Shown in pieces: positions 1-11,500 of a stretch of DNA of 64,000 bases. Under the pieces are notes generated by a model. That model ran no database searches. It worked only from the letters and a program-made list of their open reading frames with translations, and was not told where the DNA came from. The stretch is from Alitta virens (taxonomy: Eukaryota; Annelida; Polychaeta; Phyllodocida; Nereididae): assembly GCA_932294295.1 (NCBI GenBank), contig OW028582.1, positions 37,373,204 to 37,437,203 of the forward strand, written 5' to 3'. Both the position numbers and the translations under genes were made by a program. Every line of letters begins with the position of its first letter. Positions within the stretch are counted from its first letter, which is position 1.

Positions 1-2018
1 ACTACAAGAATTCTGCTTCGACCAAATGCTGATCCAAATATCTTGTGAAATTCTCAATCCGCAATCAGGGAAATACTTAAGAATGTTTATTAATCAGGTG
101 GTTTGGAGTTTTAGGTTTCAATATATCATAGTAAAAACCCATAGTAAACTCTAATTCATAATTCATAGGCCAAATTAATTTATTTCATTTTTTTCTCTCC
201 ACTTATTGATGAGTTAATTAAAAATCTGGGGCAGACAACTGGCTATTTTACTAGAGGCGCTTAACAACACATCAAAAATTCATTATATCCACCGATCCAG
301 GAATTTGGCCGCTGACTTCTGGAGCAAATTCGAATTTGGTGCCAAATGTTTATGTTTTAATTTGCCAGGGATCCGCAGAATGGCCTCGGAAAGCAAACAT
401 CATTAAGGAGGTCAGTTTGGGGTAGCAGGTCAAAGGTCAGTGAGTGCGTCAAAATAGAAAACAGTCATACAAAAAACTACAATAATTTTTTATTTTTAAG
501 AATATAGCCATAATGAATGCAAATGTCTTTACTTTCTGTTCTGGAAAACTTTGTAAACTTTTGCCAAATTTTTCAAAGCACAGATGAGAAATTTGCAACA
601 ATATTATCTTTGTTTTCTCCTTAATATCAACATAGTTTATTTCCACAGAAGAACAATAATCCAAAAAAAATCTATATAAGATATATCATATGAATTTGCT
701 GTGGAAAGAGCTCCCCTAAGATAATCAGTTGTGGCTGACTAGGGAGGGAGCTCCCTGTGGGGTAAGTGGGAAACCTCTGCCTTCCAAGCTGTGAATTACA
801 ATTAAATTATACTATGGTCTTATTTACAATGAAGGGGGGGGGGGGCGGGGTTGTCAATGGCAATGGAACAAGAGAAAATGAAACACCAGATATTAGTCAA
901 TTTGTGTGCACACATAACAATTAAGAATTAAACATTGAAATAATTATTAAGATAATACTTTTTTAATTAGGAGGTAAACCTTTTAAACTATGGGTGTATA
1001 TTTTATCTCTTATTATATAAGGGCAACAATTGTATATGTTTAATAATATTGATATTATTTTTTCCAAAGGAATGTCCGATTTCAGGAGTTTGAAAATTGT
1101 CCACATGTCTAGTGAAGAAAGCGTGATTGTCTGACCTCCTTCTAAAACTATAATAAAATTAACTAGGCAACATTTTGGTTTTCATACTTAAAGCAAAACT
1201 TGAAGTCGTGCAGTGGCCGGTAGCTTTTAGTAATTTCAAATGGGCTCAATTAACTGTAATTATGGCAAATGCAATTAAAGGTAATATCTGGGAGTAATAT
1301 TTGAAGAAATGTCTGGATGTTCAATCGAAAATTTCTGCATTTCCTTCATTATTTATAACTATGATCTTATCATTGAAGGTTATGATAATTGTTAAGTTAA
1401 ATAGCTCCATCAACCTCAAAGGATTTTTTTTAGACAAGCTCATGAGATTCTAAACAATCTTTTTAATACCCCCCCCCCCAATAAAATTTAAAAAAAAACT
1501 TGTCAGAGTCTTGCAATGCATCAAGGACTCGAGTCACAAATAGGTGAGAAAATGAAAAACAACTTCATGGCCAAAATATATCAAAAATATCATGCGGAAT
1601 TTATGACTGTCATAAAAAAAACTTTGAACTTAATCCAAAATTCTGATAAACAACATATTTACAGTCAAAAGCGACCTAAAAAACCACCTATTTATTGCAA
1701 TTATTATTAGGACCATTGGTTTAGAATAAAACCATTCTTACACGTAATTTACCCCATAACTAAAACCACGTTATCTGTAATATTAAAATGATTGATTAAG
1801 AGAACTTGTGTTGACGTTAATTGAAGAAATTTTTTTGTAATATCAAATTTATTTGTCATATTAACTGAATATACGTGTGTACTTCACAAAGACATCACCT
1901 AACAAACCAAATATGTTGATTGTTCTTCATTATTAAAACTACAAATATTTTAAAGACTTCAGGATTTTGGACCTTCTATATGTCCTGTCCTGCAGAGTTA
2001 TTTGTTAAAATTTCTCAA
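1..2018. other. non-coding stretch, no gene seen
   Basis: AT-rich sequence on both strands. Open frames are short and lack splice signals or recognisable motifs. A run of about 13 G lies near 834-846 and a C run near 1470-1480. The missing 3' exons of CTU2 (next gene, minus strand) would have to lie here or before position 1. I did not find a convincing one. Confidence 0.5.
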
Positions 2019-2135
2019 TACCGTAACGGAGGGTATTATCGACAGGGCGGGTATTATCGACACTTAAATTAGTTTGTTAACAAAATGTGAGTGTCGATAA
2101 TACCCGCCCTGTCGATAATACCCTCCGTTACGGTA
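2019..2135. repeat. perfect 46-bp palindromic element (foldback MITE)
   Basis: Positions 2019-2064 and 2090-2135 are exact reverse complements over 46 bp, separated by a 25-nt AT-rich loop. Each arm carries the motif GGGTATTATCGACA twice. The outer ends are TA, which would fit a TA target-site duplication of a Tc1/mariner-type non-autonomous element. The perfect arms suggest a recent insertion or ongoing arm conversion. The family assignment is inference. Confidence 0.85.
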
Positions 2136-3442
2136 ACTAAACAGAGTACAAAAACAAGTGATCCCACTTTCTAAACCTTCTGACCATGGCCCTAGTTTGC
2201 GAATTGCTAATTTTAGCGAAGTTCGAGGGAAATCTTCCTTGCCTTAACATATATTGCAGATAAAAACAAATTTTCTGTTTGAAAATACTTCAGCGATTCA
2301 AACCTTTTGGACACTCCAAATGGCATGATTTCATCTTATTTACAATTATTTCATCCAATTCATTGCAAAACTCTCAAAATATTAGTGTTTACACAATTGG
2401 CAAGTGTATAAATTTGTATTCCCAATAAAGTTTTCTTCCCAAAAAACCTCGTTATTGAGACCAATGATTTGCACCAAGGGTGGTCTTAATAGTGAGGTAC
2501 AAATCAATCAATTGTCATGAAAGCAATGAAGACATTGTCACGATTCAAGTTTTTTTCTCCAAATGTTAATTGAAAATACAAAATGTTTCTCTGGACTCAT
2601 ATTCATAAGCATACTTTCATCTGACTCAATCTGGAAAATAAACTTTGTCATTTACTAGTTGAGTTATCCGTGGGTCTTTCATATGACACAAAAACCTAAA
2701 AATACACACACAAAAATGCAATTGCCAATTCTGAGCTGAAATGTTCACTATATGCTTCAGTTAAAATATTTATTGCTGTGGTATTAGTGATTAGCAATGA
2801 ACTGAGATATTGTACGGTACATCAGATCTCACACTAAATGACAAAATTTACAAGACTGAGCAATGTGTTAGAGAATGTGTTCTGTCTGGCAACACCAGAG
2901 GTCAGCACTTTCTACAAGTTTGCAAAAGTCAGTTACCACACATAATGATGCAATTTGGGAGTTACCATCAGATATGTCATTGTTAAATACGTACAATTGG
3001 CAGCTGGATTAGAGTTTAGAGTCAGAGTTTATTTATTTTTACCAATCTCCGCAAATACAATTTTACAACTTAATATTACGTAATACATGAATACAAAACA
3101 GACTGGTAATGGGGGTACACCGAGTATAACAGTATACAGTAACCCATAGGGTGGATGCCCCCCAGTAAAAGAAAAAAAATTTTTTTACTCAATCAAAAAT
3201 ACAGATTATATAGAACGTATAGAGTCCACACCATAATTAATGCACACAATGAACATCATCTGGTTAGCCACTTCACAAATAAGACATTATAAATTAGCCA
3301 GATAATTATGTCCATTCCATAATATTGTGTTCATCATTCTCAAACAATTTCAAAAACCTATATCTCACTTGCAATCAGTATTTATGCTAGGACAAGCAAA
3401 AGGACCCACCCATAGGGTAACGTGGTGTGGACTCAACACTTA
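2136..3442. other. non-coding stretch, no gene seen
   Basis: AT-rich; no exon with plausible splice sites or protein motif was found on either strand. Confidence 0.4.
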
Positions 3443-4054
3443 AGGGGCGTTCACACGGTCACATAAGACCTACATATGACGACAGATGAACATTTTCTAT
3501 AAACTCTTGTTCATCTTTAGCCATACGTGATTCACTCGCCGAGCATTTTACGTATACTCGCGCTAATTCGTAGAACACTCCTGGTCGCGCTTGACCACTC
3601 ATGACCAAACATGGAGAGGGCAAAAAATGTGAAACATGTTTAAAACTTAAGCGGAAGTTATACAAGTAAATTGTTTATATTAGTTACATAACTTGCTCGG
3701 GAGTCACTCGGCGAGCGTTCTACTGTAGCCATACGTAGCCACTGTCCATCAGTATATATACTCGCCATTCACTCGCGTCCATGCATAAAACACTCGCCGG
3801 ATGTCCGTCGCACGCCCGTGGTCTTCCGTGCCCATCCTTGAACCACTCGCACGGGTGATCTACGAGTGATCTTCGAGTTTTCACAGATGCCTGACGACGG
3901 ACGTTCGGCGAGCGATCTACGACTGCCTCATGTATGCTTGTGGAAAGAATTTATACGTGATTAACAGAGCCATGAGGACGTATAGCTACGTATAGCCCAT
4001 TTTTGATGTACGCAGTCACTCGTAGGTTTTGTATGTGACAATGTAAACGCCCCT
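3443..4054. mobile_element. PIF/Harbinger-like MITE, 612 bp, TTA target duplication
   Basis: The ends are inverted repeats starting AGGGGCGTT, related over about 25 bp (both arms contain GTCACATA). They are flanked by direct TTA triplets at 3440-3442 and 4055-4057. A 3-bp TTA/TAA duplication is the hallmark of PIF/Harbinger transposition. The interior is rich in ACTCG(C) and TACGTA motifs and has no transposase, so the element is non-autonomous. The short open frames inside are not genes. Confidence 0.75.
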
Positions 4055-4057
4055 TTA

Positions 4058-4941
4058 CATTGCATAATTGGCGAGATAAGCCAGAATAAAGAAGTTTTAA
4101 TTGTACATCTAGATTTACTGTACAAACTAAATACAGCAAATATTATTTCTGTTAAATTATTTTACATACTGTGGGTCACTCAGAATATTTCATTGGCCAC
4201 TGAATAATAAAGATTGATGTCGGTTTCCATATAATTACATTATCATAGAAAAGAAATGATCTAAATATCCATACAGATTCACCTAATACTAATTTATATC
4301 AAATTGAAGTTTATAAGATACTTCATGCAAAATTGCTATGGCGATGACATGGGGAACAGCACAAATATTCAGTTTGAAAGAATCAATGGAAAAATTAATA
4401 TATTAAAAAAACCAGTGGTTTTTGTTTGTTGCTCATTACGAATGTTTCGCTTTTTATCTTGAAATATAGCTTAAGTGACAGGCCAGAGGCAGATGTAATG
4501 ATGAAATGCTAAGCCTCAGAATCCAGACCCTGTTCCACTTTCAACCAAAGATGCAGACAAAGTATTTTGTACAAAGCACTGAAAGTTTAATGTGTCGCAA
4601 AAATAACATTTAAAAGTGATAGAGCTACAACTAAGTGCAAGACGGGAAATTGGATCGACCACTTGACTTTCACACTCATAGCCATCACAGCAATGAACAC
4701 TGAACACTGACAATATCTAAATTATCACAAATACCAGATGACACTTTACCAATGGTCAGTTCCATCAGACAACATGTTTTCCTAATTCTAAAAAGCCAAC
4801 CGCCACAGAAGATAAGCGAACAGACAGGTCACACAACATCAAAATGAAAAACATTCAAGAAAAGAAAAGTTGACTTCAACAACTGGTAGTCATAGTCATA
4901 ATATACATGAAAAACTTAAAAAAAAAAAATTTCACACTTAC
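4058..4941. other. putative CTU2 intron, no exon seen
   Basis: This follows the donor at the end of the last recognised CTU2 exon (minus strand). No downstream exon in the required phase was identified here. Confidence 0.4.
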
Positions 4942-7034
4942 CGTAAAATATTGACGAGGTTTTCTTTGGCAGTTAAAGATTTTGCGGAATCCAGTGCATC
5001 GTGGAGTCTTTTATACAAAGGATCAGAGTCTTCGGCAGGGTGTATCGAAGAATTTTCAAAATATGAGGTTTCTGTTGGTTCAATCTGTTTTGTTGAATCT
5101 TCCATAGCCTGTAAATTAATTGAAATGTGTACTCTTAAAATGACTTTCAAGAATAACAGACATTAGTTCTAATATGACAGGCAACAATTCTTAGGGATCA
5201 ATTCAGCATGTCGTACAAACTAAATACAGGAAATATTTATTTCTGTTAAATTTTTAACATAATTTGAGACTTTATCAAAGATAAATAGAAAGGAATTTTG
5301 GTCTCAATTGACATAACAATTACATTTCAGACATTGTTGGTTTATTTCCAGTCATTGTACTGTAAGTTTATTTGACTTTCACCAGAGTATAATAATTTCG
5401 GCAGGACAATGTAAGGAAAAAATGCCATAAAAATATTGACAGGTGTAATTATACAAATTTACACAGATTTTTCTAATTTTCTTCAAAGTAAAACTAACCT
5501 GTTCTATTCTGTAGAGAAAGAAAGGCAGCTCATTCTTCTTGACTAAATTTGCAATTTCCGCACAGGTGGCAGCACGGTCTGCTTTAGCAGAACAGACGAC
5601 AGCTCCCTCTGGGAAACAAGATAATTAAGTCCTGGTTGTTGAAAGTTTATGATAAAAGTTTGATAGAAATAATGCAGTTTTATTCCAATGTTTTTAGTGA
5701 CACATTACAATCAGTCCAGAAAACATCACACCAAAAACATGATAAAACAGTGTTATTTCTAAATAAGAAATACAATATAAAGTCAGAAAACATCACAACT
5801 ATTTAAAGCTTCTGTCTTATTTAGCACAAATGACATCAAAGGCACCTTTAGAACACCAGACCACTGATTGATAACCTTGAATACAGAATTCCTATTGCAC
5901 TTGAGACTTGTGAATTACAAAAACTTAATTGGCCTTACCATCAAGGTATATCACAGAAGCATCAAATCGCAACTTCTTATGAGCACGTGGACTCCTTCCT
6001 TCTTTATATAAATGAAGCATGGCCACCGAACTGTTTCCTCCCGACAATGCTAAGAGAATCCTGTCTCCATCTCGAACGACTCGAGATTTTCCGAATGACG
6101 ACCTGAACTTGTGAGTAGCGAAGGTAAGAAAACACTCTCTGCAAAATAAATAAGGAATCCAATACTACTTGCAAGAGCACTTATTATTAGGCTACATTGT
6201 ACTTTGATTTTTGGCTATAGTTATCTAGCATTATTCACATATTTCAACCTTCACACTTCAGCATGAATCCATATTTCAATTGGGTTTACCATAATAAAAT
6301 AAAAAATCCATCTTTCTATCAAATAATATTTATTTTTTATTACCTGAATTAAAATTTAAAAGAAACATGAAATTGATAACCAACCTGCATAGGGAATGAT
6401 CCACTCGAATGCTAATAATTGGCTGTTCACCACATTTACACTTGACATCCCTGAAAAATGTAAAATACAAAAATAAAAAAATTCTAGTCATATTTTAATT
6501 TTCTATATTTTCCTATTATAATTTTATTTTCCTATTATTTATTTTTTAGCAATTAATTTCTGCAAATACTTCAAGTACTTGATCTGTCTATTTTACATGG
6601 TTTATAACACAAGTTAACACAGCACACACTATACAGTAACTCCAAGCTGTAAAAGTGTAAAATGAAATACAAGATTAAAGCCCATAAATCATCAGTGGTG
6701 AAATACTGACAGAGCATATATATTCGTTTAATTGTAAACATTTTTTAATTGGCAACATATTTCTTTTCTGAACATTGAATTGAAATCGTGGTCTATAGTT
6801 CCAGAATGGCCTAAATTAGCATGGAAAGACAGATAAAATATTATTTACCAGCACCTTAGTCAATGGAAGTCATGTAAGCTGCTGTTTTTACTGAAACATT
6901 GCCTCAACAACACCAAAACATGTGACACTGAGCGATAATACAATAACCACACATTAACCTAGCCTTCAAATTACTTACGAGTGAACAATTTTATTCTCTG
7001 GCATAACAGCCCCTTCCTCCTGAACACTACACAT
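4942..7034 (-). CDS. CTU2: cytoplasmic tRNA 2-thiolation protein 2, 5' part
   Basis: CTU2 partners CTU1 (Ncs6) in the cytosolic URM1-dependent thiolation of the wobble uridine of Lys, Glu and Gln tRNAs. I assemble five minus-strand exons: 6979-7034 (ATG at 7034), 6385-6450, 5939-6138, 5499-5608 and 4942-5108. All have AG/GT borders and matching phases. Diagnostic pieces are CKCGEQP in exon 2; ECFL...HKFR and LLALSGGNSS (the degenerate PP-loop-like motif of Ncs2/CTU2) with VIYLDG in exon 3; and the EIANLVKKNELPFFLYRIE segment in exon 4. Exon 5 ends in phase 2 at a GTAAGT donor and covers roughly the first 165 residues. The family is usually 400-500 residues, so the C-terminal half is missing, presumably beyond position 1. 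Identity is from motif memory. Confidence 0.85.
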
Positions 7035-7640
7035 GCTAGGAAAAATGTTGAATTCCTATAGATATTAGAAGAAGATTGACAAGTAAATGTTTGCGATGAC
7101 ACAACACAAACAAATTGTCGTAATGACTTCCAAATACGACAGATGGCGCACTTGTTAAGTACAACTAGTCCACCTGACGGGATTTTTGGAATTAATGGTG
7201 ACATTCGACTGGGTAGATTCTAATTTGGTACCCTCCTCCGCACGAGTGCATAAGTTGGTCCCCTCCTCCGCACGAGTCCCTACAGAGAAGGAGACTGCGG
7301 CTCAGTAGATTCAGACATAACCATGCGGGAATTGCCCCTTGATAAAAATATATAATATATATATATAGTCTAAATAGCCCACTATAGTGAGGCTAGGGCA
7401 GAGATTTTACGTTATAAAATCTCTGGGCTAGGGTCCGTGCCTTGACACACTTGAAAAAAACAAGACAATCGTTTATGTCCAATGACATGAAAACGAGCTC
7501 AAATGAACGTCAGCGTCCTCGCTTCGTGATAAATTTTAAAAAGCTTCAAGTTTCGATTTTCAAATTCCAAGCATATTACATACATATATATTTTTTAAAT
7601 GACTCTAAAGACGCGAATCCAGTAAGATCTAATTTCCTGT
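7035..7640. other. CTU2 upstream region, small duplication and hairpin
   Basis: No exon seen. A short segment containing CTCCTCCGCACGAGT occurs twice in tandem (about 7230-7280). A hairpin of AGAGATTTTA with its complement lies near 7401-7425. The CTU2 promoter should be here, but no clear core element was identified. Confidence 0.4.
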
Positions 7641-7832
7641 CTGCAGCTTGCAGCTGCAAAGCTGCTGCGAGCTGCAAAGTTGCTGCGAGCTGCAGCAAAT
7701 GCTGCATGGAGTCTGCAGCTGCAGCAGTTTTGCAGCAACATTGCAGCTGCAGTAGTTTTGCAGCAACTTTGCAGCAGCAGCAGTTTTGCAGCAACTTTGC
7801 AGCTGCAGCAACTTTGCAGCTGCAGCACCTTT
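7640..7832. repeat. CAGCTG-rich minisatellite (about 27-bp degenerate unit)
   Basis: An imperfect tandem array built from GCAGCTGCAGCAGTTTTGC followed by AGCAACTTT-like segments. The palindrome GCAGCTGC recurs, so all frames on both strands give Cys/Gln/Ala/Leu-rich open frames that are not genes. A related array lies at 33740-34015. Confidence 0.8.
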
Positions 7833-8500
7833 TCATCATTGCATTAATATTATCCTTGTTTTATTCAATTCTGTGCAGCATGTAATTGACACAAGACTAG
7901 TAGTTGGTAGCAGTGCTTTTTCACTTGCAGAATTCCCCTCAACCCAAGGCCCTCTTGTATGACAACAAATGCACTTATCTCAGCCGTTGTTTCTTGTACA
8001 GACACATGTGATGGCTCCTTTTTTAGGTCTTTTTATGACACAAAAGATGAACTATAGTGTTTTACTCAGCATTCCCATCCTGACATGATTCACCCTGAAG
8101 GCTGTTGCATGCATTCCACGTAATTTTCTATTTGCAAAATAATGAGAAAAGCACTCTTGGTTTCCTTGCTGCCATCTCCTCTGTTCAAGTGTTCTGAATC
8201 TAAATAAATATAAGTAAAGCATGTTCACTGTTGGAGTAATTTATTTTTCCATACTCAAATGAACTCAGTTATGGTTAATAAATGACACAATTCAATCGGT
8301 AAATTGCATTTGCTTTGCTGCATCCCTGTACCTATAAATAAAGTCCATATCCTTTACTTCTAATTACACTAAGTTACAGCAGAACTATCCTGCAAGATTA
8401 TCAAATCCATGTTCAAATAGATTGAGCTACATGAATATTACTTTCACATTAGCCATTATGTGTTTTAAATTATTGTACTATAAATGGACAGGTAAATAAG
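7833..8500. other. non-coding; possible 3' UTR of the minus-strand gene
   Basis: No coding exon seen. A minus-strand AATAAA (8240-8245) lies about 270 nt beyond the putative stop of the gene starting at 18857 and could be its polyadenylation signal. Confidence 0.3.
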
Positions 8501-8516
8501 GAGTTATAGGTTGTAT

Positions 8517-11500
8517 TCAGTGCAAAATTGTGAAGTGAAAAAAATTGATGGTCTTTTGAGCGATCTGACATAATCCAAAGCCATTTTCTGTATGGACAGT
8601 GCTCCGTAGTTTGTCAAGTGCCTGCTGCAGTAGATGGTGTAACGCAAATTTGTGCGAAAATTATTACAAAAGGTAATATAGGAAAGTACCATAAACTGCT
8701 CTAGGACTCAATTTAGCGCTACTGGTCATGAGACTGGACAGGATTACTTCAGACAAGTTGCTACTTAATTCACCATTTATTTTCGAGTACTTTTCAATCA
8801 CACAGAATTGTGCGAATCACCAAATTAGCGTTACACCATCTACCTGTGCTAGGCCTGACAAGTTAATTACTTGATGTGTATATTCACCAGGCTTGTTTCA
8901 ATAAATACGTCTTTGGTGTACAAAGCATAGGACATAATACCTGGCATTAGTCATTAAGATACAGTAATTCCATTTTAGGATTCCAAATCATTTGAAATTT
9001 TACTTTTCAAATTTGCATAACGATACCTTTTTCCAGCCAGTATGAACATATAACTTTTTCCAGCCAGTGTGAACATAATTTCAATATACAAGTAATTATA
9101 ATCACAATATCACACTTGTTGTAACTAGTACACTCTTGGCGCTTGGTACAATTGTAATTGTTACCAGCTCGATAAACAATCAATGCAAATAGACTGAAAA
9201 ATGGTAACATTAACTCATTAGAGCTGTTCCAATTAAAAGTGTGGTTGAGGGGGGGGGGGGGGGGCCCCGGGGGGCAGACCTGAAGATTTTCAGACACCCT
9301 TAACCCCCTCTTTTTTCTAATTAAGATATTCAGGAAATACCGCCTCCTGCCCCCCTTTCTTCAGCTTTTTTTAAAGCCTTCCTGTCTGCCCCCACCCCAC
9401 TACAACAAAAGTTTGGCCGGCGGTGTCGAGAAACGAAAGATCAAAAAACCGTCGCCTAAGTGGTAAAAACTTTTGCATAATCTTTGTAGTACATTTATTT
9501 GTTTGGCTGCTTTTTCGCATATTAAAGAATTATGTTGAGAAAATGAGAAAGCTGGCACCGATAACTAGACATATACTAAAGTGTAGGTTGAGTACTAATA
9601 GACCTTTACAAAGCTCTTGACTCCTTACCTCATGGTTTACTCATAGCTAAGTTACATGTTTATGATTTCTCTGTTGAATCATGCACATACATAAGGAATT
9701 AGCTGAATGATAGAAAACAGATTGTAAAGATAGGCCATAATAAAAGTAGTCAGCTATCCTGAAAACCGGGTTTTCACAAGGGTTAGTAACAGGACTGCTT
9801 TCGTTTAATGTATTAATAAACAATTTCATAATATCACTCAAAAACATGTGTCACTTCTATTACTATGCAGATGACAACACTCTCAGTAACTCATTCCAAC
9901 CTATCTGAGATAAAATATACTTTAGAACGTGCCTCACTGCATATATGACAGCATTAACATGGTTTAAACATAATTTCATGACAGCCAAGCCTGCCAAATT
10001 CCAAGCGATACGCTTTACATAAAATGAGATTTCCATAGAATATGAAATAAGTGGGAACACCATAAATTCTGGAAAAGTTTTTAAGCTTCCAGGAGTTCAG
10101 ATTGACTGCAAGTTATCTATTCATTTTATAAGTACACTGTTGCAACTGTAGTGCTTTCTATAAGCCTCAAGATTAGTGTCTACTGAGTAGGTCATTTACG
10201 TGATCTAATATGACACAGAACATAGATTAAACAGACTAATGCATTGACATGTAGTCTTAAATATTTCAGAATGTATACCATTAGGTCCTCATGAAGCTTT
10301 TCAGTAATTGTTTAATGAACCACTTTATTTTCTGAAACTTTGCCTGCAAAACCTGTACAACTATTGGGTTTCTTCAAATACCTTAATGGATCATTATCTG
10401 AGCTAGCTTGCTAATTTAAACCAATATCAGTAAAGAAAGGCATATTTGCTAGGCCTATATTAAAGTAGATTTTACAGTTTTTGTCATGGTTTTTAAAGAA
10501 TGTATTTGCATGAAGATTTCACCTGTTGGCTGTAAATATTAAATGCGACTTTTCACTCAGATTCAACTTAATCTGGCATAATTTTGCCAAAAGGTCTTCC
10601 CTTATCATAACTGATTTAAAAATATTTTTAGTGTGGCAAAATCATTACCATGTGTTGGGCCAAATATTGCACCATATAAATAGTGCAGGGCGTGACCAAT
10701 CTCATGGATAATTACAGCCACCATAGTGGGCAAATCTAGATAATACTTTACGCAAATAAATGTTAACAGATAATGTGGGATATAACATCCCATGATAGGC
10801 TTCTAGCTGTCACTAAATTACTGTATGAAAATGTTTGGCAAGGGTGCGGCAAAGTCAGGGAAACGTTTGAAATTTATAAAAATTAGCCACATTTACAACA
10901 GTGTCGCAATGGGGAACTGACTTTCCTTCAAACCATGTAGATGTTGAATGTTGCTGAAGCAAGTCGTGAGGTGTTTCAATATTTAGTCTTAAAATCTGTG
11001 TGCACAGACAGATCTTCTTCGTTTTTGAAGAAAGTAATTGCGCTGGGATCATCCCTCAAACAAGTAGAACATATGTGATGTGGAAAAACACAACACAGCA
11101 TCCACATCGCAGAGATCTATATAAAAAAAAGAAAAAAAAGAATTACAACCTGCAGCCTTTCTAATACCTTCTTACCCTACATCAATTTGTCCTCGAAATC
11201 TAAGGATACAGTGTAACCACACCAAGTTCAAAAATAGGAATATATTATTGTATATAGGAAGTTTATATGATTTTATAAAACTTATCATAGACATTGAAAC
11301 AATTTAAAACTTTGATAATCTCATTCCAGTTAAAGTCATCAATCATTTATTGAATGACACCGACATGCAAATTACTGCACTTAGTATTTATTCTACTGGA
11401 TAGAAAAATTTGACTTTTAGCGAATTCAATATGTATTCTTTTTGGGTATCAACTACATATTGAATTAGCTAAAAGTCAAATTTTTTTATCCCCTAGCTTA

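Noticed and set aside
4516..4713. Cys-containing minus-strand frame considered as a further CTU2 exon
   Set aside because: No acceptor in the required phase and no similarity to the CTU2 C-terminal region as I know it.
7442..7885. Overlapping Cys/Ala/Gln/Leu-rich open frames on both strands (also 33702-34286)
   Set aside because: Artefacts of palindromic CAGCTG minisatellites. No start context, splice signals or domain.
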